64,000 bases of DNA from Novosphingobium sp. PP1Y (GTDB lineage Bacteria; Pseudomonadota; Alphaproteobacteria; Sphingomonadales; Sphingomonadaceae). The notes beneath the pieces are model-generated. The model searched no databases, had not been told where the DNA came from, and saw only the letters and a list, made by a program, of their open reading frames with translations. The DNA is taken from assembly GCF_000253255.1 (NCBI RefSeq), contig NC_015580.1:1243501-1307500 (forward strand), read 5' to 3'. Below, piece by piece: positions 1-8,144 of this stretch (within the stretch, counting starts at the first letter, position 1; each line of letters opens with the position of its first letter). The position numbers and the translations under genes were made by a program.

Positions 1-1
1 C

Positions 2-418
2 TACAGCGTTTTGCCGCGCAACGAACGCAACCTGTTCAAGATCCTGATGCTCAATGAGCGCTATCAGGCCGATCCCGATTTTTTCCGTGAAATGGGACAG
101 CGCCTCACAGCCCGTTTCAAGTGGGATTATAGCCAGACCGCGCAGCCCGAAGTCTTCGACGAGATCATTGCCGAGATGACCGAGCGATCCGCGCTGTTCA
201 GGGAGAGTTGGGAGCGTAGTGAGATCCGGGCTCACTTTGAGGGGATCAATTCCAGCTTCTTCCCGGAAATCGGAGAAATCTGGTTTCGGCACACGTCCTA
301 TGCGATCGAGGAAGCCCCGAGCCAGCGCCTGATCCTGTTCGCGCCGAACGAGGAACGCGATGCCGTTCTGCTCGAACGTCTGCGCAAGCTCAAGCCGGAA
401 CTGGATGTTCGAGCGTAG
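2..418 (+). CDS. XRE-family regulator, C-terminal MmyB-like ligand-binding domain (5' truncated)
   Basis: The reading frame is open from the first bases of the window, so the start and the N-terminal helix-turn-helix lie outside it; the TTG at 11 is not a credible start. The visible 138 residues match the MmyB-like ligand-binding domain that follows an XRE HTH in many actinobacterial and proteobacterial regulators: an LPRNERN motif, an ARFKWDY stretch, a SxxFRxxW motif and a closing QRLILFAP strand. Such proteins are thought to sense a small hydrophobic ligand. The gene runs toward the DHA2 exporter and overlaps its 3' end by 29 bp, so it is a plausible local regulator of the 390-3922 operon. 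That role is inferred from position only. Confidence 0.72.
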   Translation, partial: YSVLPRNERNLFKILMLNERYQADPDFFREMGQRLTARFKWDYSQTAQPEVFDEIIAEMTERSALFRESWERSEIRAHFEGINSSFFPEIGEIWFRHTSYAIEEAPSQRLILFAPNEERDAVLLERLRKLKPELDVRA

Positions 419-1883
419 TGCGATCGATGATCTTCGCCCCGGCGCCGGCGGGAAGCCGGGCGAAGAGGGGAACCGCGCCAAACCCCAGTAGCGCAAGTGA
501 GACCAGGGCCAGCCGGTAGGGCGAAGCTTCGTCTTGAATTTCGTTTGCGAAAGGCAGGTTGAGGAACAGTGCACCCAGCGAAATGCCAACCGCGGCCGAC
601 ATGGCGTTGCCGATGCTGTTGAGGACGATGGCCCCGGGCAGTTCTTCTTGCGCGACGTCTGCGAAGGCAATGGACACCATCCCCGTGAACGGAACCGAGC
701 GAGCCAGGCCTGCCGTGAACATCGTCAGCGCCATCAGCCAGAATGGCGTTTTCGCATCGAGAAGCGCAAGGGCGGCCATCGTGCCCATCATCAGGCCCGT
801 CCCCCAGGCGAGGGAGGCTCGAAAACCGGTCAGGCGAATGACGCGCCCGACTATCGGTTTGAGCACGAGGTCGCCCAGGTTGTTGGCGAGAAGCAACAGG
901 CCAGCTGCGCCGGGTGAGAGGTTGAAGGCAAGCTGGAAGCACAGCGGGAGGACGAGTGCCTGCGCCATGAAGGGAATGCGCATGAGCATGCCCGCCCCGA
1001 ACGCGATCGATCGAAACGTGCGATGTCGCAAGGCGTCGAGAGCAACCAGGCTGTCGGGATGCCGTCGAAGATGGCGATAGGAGAGCAGCCCGATTGCCGC
1101 TCCGCCGACCAGCATGAGCGTTGGAAAGGAAGGGCTGTCCGGATGCGCGCCAAGCCTGTCGAATCCATAGATGAGCATGGTCAGGGCGCTGGCGATCAGG
1201 ACGAAGCCAAGCGGATCGAAGCGGGTCGGTTGCGGCGAAATGGATGGGATCAGCCGTAGCACGAGGACCGAACCGACGAGGGCAAGCGGCAGGTTGATCA
1301 GGAAGATGGACTGCCAACCGAAGGCCTCAGTCAGGAAGCCGCCAAGGGGAGGGCCGATGACCGGCGCGACGAGGGCGGGGGTCGTACTGATCGCCAGCAT
1401 TTCGACCAGCCGGTGCGTTGGCGTCATGCGCAGCAGGATGAGGTTGCCCACTGGCGCCATGAGACTTGAGCAAAACGCCTGCAAGCCTCGCGCCGTTACG
1501 AAAAGGGCGAGGGTCGTGGAGAGAGAGCAAAGCAGCGATGCGACGCCGAAGCCGAGAACGGCGACCGCAAGCACCCGTCGCGGCCCCAGCTTCTGCGCGA
1601 GCCAGCTGCTTAACGGCAGGCATGCCGTCGAGACCAGGAGGTAGGCGGTAATCCCGATTCCCAGCTCGCTGGGAGAGATCCTGAAGTCACGCGCCATATC
1701 CGGCAGGGCCGTTGCAATGATCGTGGCTTCGAGGATCGAGAGGAACATGATGAACGCGACCATGATCGCGATCATGCGAGGATCGGGCGGACGCTCTCCA
1801 TCCCTCGGCACAACGGGCCTATGATCCAGCGTCCCCGAACCGCGTCTGTCGGTGGGGCCGAAATGGAGCGCGCCTTCGTTCAT
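390..1883 (-). CDS. MFS transporter, DHA2 (EmrB/QacA) drug:H+ antiporter family
   Basis: A 497-residue inner-membrane carrier. A hydrophilic N-terminus of about 38 residues precedes the first helix, which carries the DHA2 pattern LEATIIATALPDMA; the loop after helix 2 has the LGPRRVL version of MFS motif A. Length and hydrophobic segments fit a 14-helix exporter. It is the last gene of a minus-strand operon (GST, thioesterase, CmcJ-like oxidoreductase, exporter): its ATG overlaps the stop of the oxidoreductase gene by 4 bp, so the two are probably translationally coupled. The natural reading is export of, or protection against, the compound processed by the upstream enzymes. Substrate unknown. 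Confidence 0.85.
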   Translation of the reverse strand: MNEGALHFGPTDRRGSGTLDHRPVVPRDGERPPDPRMIAIMVAFIMFLSILEATIIATALPDMARDFRISPSELGIGITAYLLVSTACLPLSSWLAQKLGPRRVLAVAVLGFGVASLLCSLSTTLALFVTARGLQAFCSSLMAPVGNLILLRMTPTHRLVEMLAISTTPALVAPVIGPPLGGFLTEAFGWQSIFLINLPLALVGSVLVLRLIPSISPQPTRFDPLGFVLIASALTMLIYGFDRLGAHPDSPSFPTLMLVGGAAIGLLSYRHLRRHPDSLVALDALRHRTFRSIAFGAGMLMRIPFMAQALVLPLCFQLAFNLSPGAAGLLLLANNLGDLVLKPIVGRVIRLTGFRASLAWGTGLMMGTMAALALLDAKTPFWLMALTMFTAGLARSVPFTGMVSIAFADVAQEELPGAIVLNSIGNAMSAAVGISLGALFLNLPFANEIQDEASPYRLALVSLALLGFGAVPLFARLPAGAGAKIIDRTTLEHPVPA

Positions 1884-2755
1884 TGCGACCTTTCGAAGTA
1901 GGCGATGGCCCGGAACTCATAGCTTTCACGAATTGCCGCGTCCGGGCGGCTGGTGTCGTGGAATGCCGTATGCGGTGCGCGCCACGCCCGGTTGTGGTCG
2001 CTGTCGTGGAACTTGATGAATATGACCTCGTCTCGGGTCATGTCGGGGAAATACCACCAGCGATGCTCGGCACTGAACTTGAAGATGGTGGCTGCGACCA
2101 TGTCTTCCTCACCGGGGATCGGCGCGTAGAGCGCGTCGCCTTCAGGGATCTCGTCCACGTCGATCTTCACGTTGGCGACGCTGTCCTCTTCGCCGACCGA
2201 GGGGCCTTCGCACAAGGCGAGCGGCCAGTCCTGCGGTGCCGGTGAAAACGTGCGCCACAGACTGAAGGCAATGAAGCGCTCGAAGTCCGGGCCATCGGGA
2301 CGCGCTGCCGCGTAAAGGCGCCGTGCGATCTTGTGCGCGGTACTTGAATTGAAATCGACGTGTGCCTCGGCCGCTGGAGGCTGATAGGCTTCGCCAGCAA
2401 TGAGCGGAGAGCGCAACTGGCCTCCCATCGGAATAATGAAGTTGGCCCCGGTCAGGGCCATCGCAACTTTGGCGACCTCGTCCGGATAGATCTCCAGCTG
2501 AGCCGGATCAGTGAAGTCGGTGACGGCACTGGGGTACCGTGCAAGGCAGAAACCGTGCTTGTCCAACGTAAAGGGCTGCCTGGCCAACCGCGCATTGCAG
2601 ATCGTCACGGGGTAGGGCTGGTAGATGCCCGTGTTGAATTCCTTGCCCGGAGCCCAGAAACGGCGATTGATGCGCGAAGTCGGGACGAGGTATTCGATCG
2701 TCGTCCGGATCGCTTCTGCGGGGCGGCTGCGATCCTTCGTCTCCTCCATGGCCAT
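1880..2755 (-). CDS. CmcJ/NvfI-type (AsaB/GA4-desaturase-like) oxidoreductase
   Basis: A 291-residue protein that I place in the CmcJ/NvfI family, better known from fungal and actinomycete secondary metabolism (cephamycin CmcJ, novofumigatonin NvfI, AsaB). Visible signs are the N-terminal TTIEYLVPTSRINRRFW block, an AHVDFN motif near residue 135 (HxD-like, as in Fe(II)/2-oxoglutarate enzymes) and a late FHDSDHNRAWRAPHTAFHD block rich in His and Asp that could give the distal ligand. Family members hydroxylate, desaturate or help methoxylate small molecules. It lies between a thioesterase (54 bp upstream) and an exporter (4-bp overlap). The substrate cannot be read from sequence. Oxidoreductase family likely; exact chemistry unknown. 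Confidence 0.68.
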   Translation of the reverse strand: MAMEETKDRSRPAEAIRTTIEYLVPTSRINRRFWAPGKEFNTGIYQPYPVTICNARLARQPFTLDKHGFCLARYPSAVTDFTDPAQLEIYPDEVAKVAMALTGANFIIPMGGQLRSPLIAGEAYQPPAAEAHVDFNSSTAHKIARRLYAAARPDGPDFERFIAFSLWRTFSPAPQDWPLALCEGPSVGEEDSVANVKIDVDEIPEGDALYAPIPGEEDMVAATIFKFSAEHRWWYFPDMTRDEVIFIKFHDSDHNRAWRAPHTAFHDTSRPDAAIRESYEFRAIAYFERSQ

Positions 2756-2809
2756 GGCCCTCTTCCCGAACTTCTCTTCTGTTCTATTCCGAAGCTCTGA
2801 GGACTTCGG

Positions 2810-3238
2810 TCATTGCGATCCGGCGAAACGGGCCCTCACGTCTTGCGGTACAGGGGCAGAGCGCAGGCCAGAGGGTGAGCCAGGCGACGCGACCGTCCAG
2901 ACGCGTTTCTCGGTGCCTTCCACGCAGAGTCGATCCCCCAGCAGGATACGATGCGCGATCGTGAAGCTGCTGTTTCCGAAGATCGGCGCATCTGCCTCGA
3001 TCCTCACTACATCGCCATAGCTGGCCGGGGAGGTGAACCGCGCCGAAAGGTCGACAAGTGGGAAGCCGACCACCCCCATCTGGGCAAGCATGTCGCGCTT
3101 GCGGGGCAGGCCGGCCGCCTCGAAAAGCAGGATCGTGCTCTCGGCAAACATGTCGATGAAGCGCGGGGCGAAGACGATCCCGGCAGGGTCGCACTGGCCC
3201 CATTCGATGCGATGCTCGCGTATCAGGAATGACTGCAT
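2810..3238 (-). CDS. acyl-CoA thioesterase, 4-hydroxybenzoyl-CoA thioesterase (hotdog) family
   Basis: A 142-residue single hotdog domain. The N-terminal WGQCDPAGIVFAPRF motif matches the 4HBT family, whose catalytic Asp falls at D17 here. Known members hydrolyse aromatic acyl-CoA thioesters such as 4-hydroxybenzoyl-CoA. The ATG lies 3 bp after the stop of the upstream GST gene, so both are on one transcript. A hotdog thioesterase between a GST and a CmcJ-like enzyme suggests release of a free aromatic or aliphatic acid from CoA, but the substrate is not evident. Confidence 0.8.
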   Translation of the reverse strand: MQSFLIREHRIEWGQCDPAGIVFAPRFIDMFAESTILLFEAAGLPRKRDMLAQMGVVGFPLVDLSARFTSPASYGDVVRIEADAPIFGNSSFTIAHRILLGDRLCVEGTEKRVWTVASPGSPSGLRSAPVPQDVRARFAGSQ

Positions 3239-3241
3239 CTT

Positions 3242-3922
3242 TCAGGCCAGGATGTTCTTGCCCTGTCGGGTCGTCTGAGCCGCCATTTCCGATGCCGCGG
3301 GTGGTTCGGGAATGAGGAGTCCGCGTTGCACGGCCGGGCGGGCAGCGACCGTGTCGAACCATCGCTGGAGATGCGACAGGCCATCCATGTCGATGCAGGC
3401 CCAGTCGCGGCCACGGACCCAGGGGAAGCAGGCGATGTCCGCGATCGAATAGTCGCCGGCAAGAAATTCCCGATCGGCGAGTCGGCGGTCCATCACCTCG
3501 AACAGGCGCCGGCTCTCGCGCGTATAGCGGTCGATCACGGAAGGTAGCTTTTCGTCGAAGTAGCGATTGAAGACGGTCGCCTGTCCCATCATCGGCCCCA
3601 GCCCCGACATCTGCCACATGACCCACTGGATCGCTTCGCTGCGTCCTGTGATAAATTTGGGCAGGAAGCGGTCGAACTTCTCGGCAAGGTAGATGAGGAT
3701 CGCACCGGATTCGAAGACGGCGAAGGAACCGCCCTCAGTTTCGACATCGTGATCGATCAGCGTTGGAATACGGCCATTGGGATTGAGCCCGAGATACCAT
3801 TCTTCCTTCTGCTCCCGATCGGTGAGCGAAATCGGGCGCACCTTGTAGGCCACGCCGAGCTCCTCGAGCATGATCGTGGTCTTCCAGCCGTTCGGCGTTT
3901 CCGATGTGAGCAATTCGAGCAA
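3242..3922 (-). CDS. glutathione S-transferase, Nu class (YfcG/YghU-like), TTG start
   Basis: A 226-residue GST. The N-terminal ELLTSETPNGWK motif is typical of Nu-class enzymes (YfcG, YghU), in which Thr and Asn contact glutathione and which act as disulfide-bond reductases or peroxidases. NGRIPTLID and SGAILIYLAE mark the GSH site, and a C-terminal helical domain follows. The frame is open back to an ATG at 3994, but that would add 24 residues unlike any GST; the TTG at 3922 starts directly at the thioredoxin fold and has GGGGAGA about 6 nt upstream. First gene of the minus-strand operon, divergent from ligF. In Novosphingobium a Nu-class GST can do the final glutathione removal in beta-ether cleavage, so this gene may support the lig set. 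Confidence 0.83.
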   Translation of the reverse strand: MLELLTSETPNGWKTTIMLEELGVAYKVRPISLTDREQKEEWYLGLNPNGRIPTLIDHDVETEGGSFAVFESGAILIYLAEKFDRFLPKFITGRSEAIQWVMWQMSGLGPMMGQATVFNRYFDEKLPSVIDRYTRESRRLFEVMDRRLADREFLAGDYSIADIACFPWVRGRDWACIDMDGLSHLQRWFDTVAARPAVQRGLLIPEPPAASEMAAQTTRQGKNILA

Positions 3923-4154
3923 GCGTCTCTCCCCGCATTTCGCGCGATTCGCCGCGCCTTGAGGGGCGAGACAAGCAGAGTAGCGCCCTCGCAACCAGAA
4001 GAGCGAAAACAGTATTAGTGGGAATGACAGCTTCGCGGAGCGCTTAACCAGTTGGCGATTCTAATAGTATTGGCGGTGGACTTCCTCACCCGCGAACCGT
4101 GCCGCACCTTGCATGTCATATCGAGAATGAAAGACGGAGAGGGACTGCCAGTTC
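3923..4154. promoter_or_regulatory. divergent promoter region, GST operon (-) and ligFEG operon (+)
   Basis: About 230 bp between the two divergent starts. It is less GC-rich than its flanks and contains TTAGTG-GGAAT-GACAGC at 4015-4031, a degenerate relative of the 17-bp dyad found at three other promoters of the island, and an AT-rich stretch around 4060-4072. I could not assign -35/-10 elements with confidence. Confidence 0.4.
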
Positions 4155-4907
4155 ATGTTGACGCTCTACAGCTTTGGTCCGGGGGCCAATTCGCTCAAGC
4201 CACTGCTCGCACTTTATGAGAAGGGGTTGGAATTCACGCCGCGTTTCGTCGATCCCACGCGGTTCGAGCACCACGAGGAATGGTTCAAGAAGATCAATCC
4301 GCGAGGGCAGGTTCCGGCTCTCGACCATGACGGACACATCATCACCGAATCGACGGTGATCTGCGAATATCTCGAAGATGCCTTTCCCGAGGCGCCGCGC
4401 CTGCGGCCCGTCGACCCGGTCATGATCGCCGAAATGCGGGTCTGGACCAAGTGGGTGGACGAATACTTCTGCTGGTGCGTCTCCACGATCGGCTGGGAGC
4501 GGATGATCGGGCCAATGGCGCGGGCGCTTTCGGACGAGGAATTCGAGGCGAAGGTCGCGCGCATTCCTGTCCCGGAGCAACGTACGAAGTGGCGCACTGC
4601 GCGCACCGGCTTCCCGAAGGAGGTGCTGGACGAAGAGATGCGCAAGATCGGCGTATCGGTGAACCGGCTCGAAACGCGGCTGGCGGAAAGCCCCTGGCTC
4701 GCCGGCGAGAATTTCAGCTTGGCCGACGTGTGCAATTTCGCCATCGCCAACGGCATGCAGAACGGATTTTCCGATATCGTCAACCGCGAAGCCACGCCGC
4801 ACCTCGTGGCCTGGATCGAGAAGATCAATGATCGTCCGGCCTGCAAGGCGATGTTCGCCAACTCGAAAAGCGAGTTCGCCGACCGCGGCCAGAAAGTCAC
4901 CGCCTGA
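4155..4907 (+). CDS. ligF: glutathione S-transferase beta-etherase LigF
   Basis: A 250-residue cytosolic GST that matches LigF of Sphingobium SYK-6 over its whole length as I remember it. Shared blocks include YSFGPGANSLKPL at the N-terminus, WFKKINPRGQVPAL around residues 43-56 (cis-Pro54), TESTVICEYLED and MRVWTKWVDEYFCWCVST. Ser13 and the Glu65-Ser66 pair sit where GSTs hold glutathione. LigF attacks the (S)-beta-carbon of beta-O-4 aryl ether ketones with GSH, releasing guaiacol-type phenol and a GSH adduct. ligE follows after 43 bp and ligG after that, the order known from the ligDFEG cluster. No ligD lies immediately upstream, but LigD-like SDRs occur farther along the island. Confidence 0.93.
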   Translation: MLTLYSFGPGANSLKPLLALYEKGLEFTPRFVDPTRFEHHEEWFKKINPRGQVPALDHDGHIITESTVICEYLEDAFPEAPRLRPVDPVMIAEMRVWTKWVDEYFCWCVSTIGWERMIGPMARALSDEEFEAKVARIPVPEQRTKWRTARTGFPKEVLDEEMRKIGVSVNRLETRLAESPWLAGENFSLADVCNFAIANGMQNGFSDIVNREATPHLVAWIEKINDRPACKAMFANSKSEFADRGQKVTA

Positions 4908-4950
4908 CGGTCCCCGCCGCCACCAAACTGCGACCAAGGAGCTTCACGGG

Positions 4951-5772
4951 ATGGCCAAAGACAACCGCATTACCCTTTACGATCTGCAACTTGCTTCGGG
5001 TTGCACGATCAGCCCCTTCGTCTGGCGCACGAAATATGCGTTGGCGCACAAGGGGTTCGATGTCGATATCGTGCCCGGAGGATTTACCGGAATTGCCGAA
5101 CGTACGGGCGGGCGCAGCGAGCGCGTTCCGGTCATCGTCGATGACGGTGAGTGGGTGCTCGACAGCTGGAAAATCGCCGAATACCTCGATGAGCGCTATC
5201 CGGACCGGCCGATGCTGTTCGAAGGTCCTTCGATGAAACAGCTCACCAAGTTTCTCGATGCCTGGCTGTGGCAGACTGCCATCGGCCCCTGGTTCCGTTG
5301 CTATATCCAGGATTATCACGACTTGTCCTTGCCTCAGGACCAGACCTACGTCCGCCACTCGCGCGAGACGATGTTTCTGGGCGGAAAGACGCTGGAGGAA
5401 GTGCAGGCGGGCAGGGAAGATCGCCTGCCGCTGGTGCCTCCGACGCTGGAACCCTTCCGCAAGTTGCTGCGCGATACGCCCTGGCTTGGCGGAGATGCGC
5501 CCAATTTCGCCGATTACACGGCGCTTGCCGTCTTTCTGTGGACGGCCTCGGTCGCGACGACACCGCCTTTGACCGAGGACGATCCCTTGCGCGGCTGGCT
5601 CGATCGCGGTTTCGATCTCTACGCCGGGCTTGGTCGGCACCCCGGGATGCACAGTCTCTTCGGCCTCCGCCTGCGGGAAGGAGACCCAGAGCCGTTCGCT
5701 CGTGATGGGGCGGGGATCGAAGTGGCTCCGGTCAACCGCGGGACTGCACGAAGTGCCGAGATGGCGGACTGA
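4951..5772 (+). CDS. ligE: glutathione S-transferase beta-etherase LigE
   Basis: A 273-residue GST matching LigE of SYK-6: LYDLQL.SGCTISP at the N-terminus, GFTGI.ERTGGRSERVPVIVDDG around residues 44-66 (cis-Pro60), DSW.IAEYLDE, WFRCYI.DYHDLSLPQD, and the closing RHPGM..LFGL.LREGDPEPF block. It takes the (R)-beta stereoisomers of beta-aryl ethers, complementing the (S)-specific LigF. The frame is open upstream to 4828, but the ATG at 4951 follows AAGGAGC by about 9 nt and begins at the conserved N-terminus. The C-terminal 25 residues are variable in the family. It is 43 bp after ligF and 13 bp before ligG, so co-transcribed. Confidence 0.94.
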   Translation: MAKDNRITLYDLQLASGCTISPFVWRTKYALAHKGFDVDIVPGGFTGIAERTGGRSERVPVIVDDGEWVLDSWKIAEYLDERYPDRPMLFEGPSMKQLTKFLDAWLWQTAIGPWFRCYIQDYHDLSLPQDQTYVRHSRETMFLGGKTLEEVQAGREDRLPLVPPTLEPFRKLLRDTPWLGGDAPNFADYTALAVFLWTASVATTPPLTEDDPLRGWLDRGFDLYAGLGRHPGMHSLFGLRLREGDPEPFARDGAGIEVAPVNRGTARSAEMAD

Positions 5773-5785
5773 GAGGAGAGTGACG

Positions 5786-6619
5786 ATGGCATGGCACGAA
5801 GAGCCGCCGCCGGGCGCCTTGCGGATGTACCACATCCCGGGCTGCCCCTTTTCGGAACGCGTGGAGATCCTGCTCGATCTGAAGGGGCTGTCGGGGATCA
5901 TGGACGACCATGAAGTCGACATTTCCAAGCCTCGGCCGGATTGGCTCCTGTCGAAAACGCGCGGAACCACCTCGCTTCCCGCGCTCGAGCTGGAGAATGG
6001 TGAGACCCTGAAGGAAAGCATGGTGATCCTGCGCTACTTCGAGGAGCGGTTTCCCGAACGTCCGGTAGCGCAACGCGATCCCTTCGAACATGCGGTCGAG
6101 GCCATGCTTTGCGCCACGGACGGGCAGTTTACCGGTGCCGGGTATCGCATGATCCTCAACCGGGACCGCGCAAAGCGCGACGACTGCAAGGCGGAAGTGG
6201 ATGCGCAGTATGCACGGCTGGACGATTTCCTGAGGCACTATAGCCCTGACGGCGACTATCTGTTCGCTTCTTTCGGTTGGGCTGAAGTTGTCTTTGCACC
6301 GATGTTCAAGCGCCTCTGGTTCCTGGAATACTATGAAGGCTATGAAGTGCCTCAGCACCTGGCGCGCGTGCTGCGCTGGCGCGAAGCCTGTACCGAACAC
6401 CCGGCCGTCGCGAACAGGCACAGTCATCGCGAGCTGATGACCCTGTATTACGATTACAGCCAGGGCGGTGGTAACGGTCGCCTTCCTCAAGGGCGGCATA
6501 TTTCCAGCTTCACCCTCGATCCGGCTTGGGAGAAGCGTCCCATGCCTCCGCGCGACAAGTGGGGTACGCCGGCCACCGATCGCGAACTGGGCCTCGTCAC
6601 CGCGACTGTCGGTGCCTGA
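5786..6619 (+). CDS. ligG: glutathione lyase LigG (omega-class GST)
   Basis: A 277-residue omega-type GST matching LigG of SYK-6: YHIPGCPFSERVEI at residues 15-28 with the catalytic Cys20, then DISKPRPDWLL.KT, LKESMVILRY, GAGYRMILNR, MFKRLWFL.YYE.YEVP and YYDY.QGGGNGR. LigG removes glutathione from the beta-glutathionyl ketone made by LigF and LigE, using a second GSH and giving the hydroxypropiophenone (e.g. beta-hydroxypropiovanillone) plus GSSG. The start at 5786 follows GAGGAGAG by about 7 nt; the frame is open farther upstream but overlaps ligE. It completes the triad and is followed after 43 bp by an aldehyde dehydrogenase gene. Confidence 0.94.
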   Translation: MAWHEEPPPGALRMYHIPGCPFSERVEILLDLKGLSGIMDDHEVDISKPRPDWLLSKTRGTTSLPALELENGETLKESMVILRYFEERFPERPVAQRDPFEHAVEAMLCATDGQFTGAGYRMILNRDRAKRDDCKAEVDAQYARLDDFLRHYSPDGDYLFASFGWAEVVFAPMFKRLWFLEYYEGYEVPQHLARVLRWREACTEHPAVANRHSHRELMTLYYDYSQGGGNGRLPQGRHISSFTLDPAWEKRPMPPRDKWGTPATDRELGLVTATVGA

Positions 6620-6662
6620 GATCCCGAATATTTCCATTCTTGCCGAGAACAGGACCATTTTC

Positions 6663-8099
6663 ATGAAGAGCTACTTGCAGAATTATATCGACGGCAGCTG
6701 GGTCGACAGCGAAGGCGGCGTCAGACAACCAGTCGTGAGCCCCGCAACCGAGGATGCCTGCTCGGAGATCGTGCTGGGCACTGCGGCTGACGTCGACCGG
6801 GCCGTCGCGGCAGCGCGGCGGGCTTTCGAAAGCTTTGGCCAAACCACCCGCGAAGAACGCATGGCCCTCCTTGAAAGGGTGATCGAGGCCTACAAGGCCC
6901 GCATTCCCGACATTGCAGAGGCCATTGCAATCGAGATGGGCTGTCCGATCTCGACGGCGTCCACCGCGCAGGCGGGATCGGGCGTAGCGCACCTTGGTCA
7001 GGCCTTGGCCTCACTAAAGGACTTCGCGTTCGCCGAAAGTCTCGGCGAGAACACCGTCGTTCGCGAACCCATCGGCGTCGTGGCTCTCATTACCCCCTGG
7101 AACTGGCCGATGAACCAGATCGTTGCCAAGGTCGGCCCATGCCTTGCCGCGGGTTGCACGATGATCCTCAAGCCCAGCGAGGAAGCGCCGACGTCTGCCG
7201 CGATCTTTGCCGAGGTCATGGAAGCGGCAGGGGTTCCTGCTGGCGTCTTCAACCTCGTGCAGGGGGACGGGCCCGGTGTCGGCACCGCGCTGGCGAAGCA
7301 TCCGGGCATCGACATGATCAGCTTCACCGGCTCCACGCGCGCCGGCATCATGGTCGCCAAGAATGCTGCCGATACCGTCAAGCGCGTGTCGCAGGAATTG
7401 GGCGGCAAGTCGCCCAACATCATAATCGAGGGAACCCCGCTCGACGCCGCGCTGCCCGGAGGGGTGGGCGGTGTGCTGATCAATTCCGGTCAGAGCTGCG
7501 TTGCCCCTACGCGTATGCTGGTCCACAAGTCGCAGCATGACGAAGCGGCCAGGATGGTGGGCGAGATGTTTGCGGCCAAGCCGGTCGGGGATCCGCTGAC
7601 GGAAGGGCCGCATATCGGCCCGGTGGTGAACAAGTCGCAGTGGGACAAGATCCAGGGTTTGATCCAGAAGGGCATCGACGAGGGCGCAACGCTGGTGACA
7701 GGCGGTCTGGGGCGTCCAGATGGGCTGGAGCGTGGCTTCTACGTCAAGCCGACCGTGTTCTCCAACGTGACCCCGGACATGACGATCGCCCAGGAGGAAA
7801 TCTTCGGCCCGGTCCTGGCCATCATGCCTTACGAGGACGAGGACGACGCCGTGCGCATCGCCAACGATACGCCTTACGGTCTGGGCGCCTACATTGCCGG
7901 CGATCCTGTCAAGGCGAGCAAGATCGTCGGCAAGCTGCGGGCGGGAGCAGTCTTCGTCAATGCCGGCGGTCTCGTCTTCGACATGCCCTTCGGCGGCTAC
8001 AAGCAGTCAGGCAACGGTCGGGAATTCGGTAAGTTCGGCATCGAGGAATTCCTCGAGATCAAGTCGGTCATCGGCTCATACCTGCCGGAGAAGGCCTGA
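6663..8099 (+). CDS. NAD(P)-dependent aldehyde dehydrogenase
   Basis: A 478-residue class-I-fold aldehyde dehydrogenase. Catalytic residues are visible: Asn147 in TPWNWP, Glu245 in QELGGKSP and Cys279 in SGQSCVAP; the cofactor-loop motif FTGSTRAG lies at 221-228 and the closing PFGGYKQSGNGRE block is intact. The ATG at 6663 starts at the conserved N-terminus; the open upstream frame overlaps ligG and is not coding. Fourth gene of the ligF-ligE-ligG operon. The LigG product is, in related strains, oxidised to vanilloyl acetaldehyde and then by an ALDH to the acid, so this enzyme may do that step; an aromatic aldehyde such as vanillin is the alternative. Substrate is inference. Confidence 0.9.
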   Translation: MKSYLQNYIDGSWVDSEGGVRQPVVSPATEDACSEIVLGTAADVDRAVAAARRAFESFGQTTREERMALLERVIEAYKARIPDIAEAIAIEMGCPISTASTAQAGSGVAHLGQALASLKDFAFAESLGENTVVREPIGVVALITPWNWPMNQIVAKVGPCLAAGCTMILKPSEEAPTSAAIFAEVMEAAGVPAGVFNLVQGDGPGVGTALAKHPGIDMISFTGSTRAGIMVAKNAADTVKRVSQELGGKSPNIIIEGTPLDAALPGGVGGVLINSGQSCVAPTRMLVHKSQHDEAARMVGEMFAAKPVGDPLTEGPHIGPVVNKSQWDKIQGLIQKGIDEGATLVTGGLGRPDGLERGFYVKPTVFSNVTPDMTIAQEEIFGPVLAIMPYEDEDDAVRIANDTPYGLGAYIAGDPVKASKIVGKLRAGAVFVNAGGLVFDMPFGGYKQSGNGREFGKFGIEEFLEIKSVIGSYLPEKA

Positions 8100-8110
8100 C
8101 GGGTTCGGGA

Positions 8111-8136
8111 GGGCGGAAACCGTCCGGTGTCCGCCC
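8111..8136. terminator. hairpin between convergent ALDH and SDR genes
   Basis: GGGCGGA (8111-8117) pairs with TCCGCCC (8130-8136), and an inner ACCG/CGGT pair extends the stem, giving a strong nested hairpin between the two convergent stop codons. There is no clear T-tract, so a bidirectional transcription block is likely but not proven. Confidence 0.5.
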
Positions 8137-8144
8137 TTCGGCAG

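Noticed and set aside
4897..6021. 374-codon minus-strand frame across ligE and ligG
   Set aside because: Crosses two genuine genes and has no recognisable domain.
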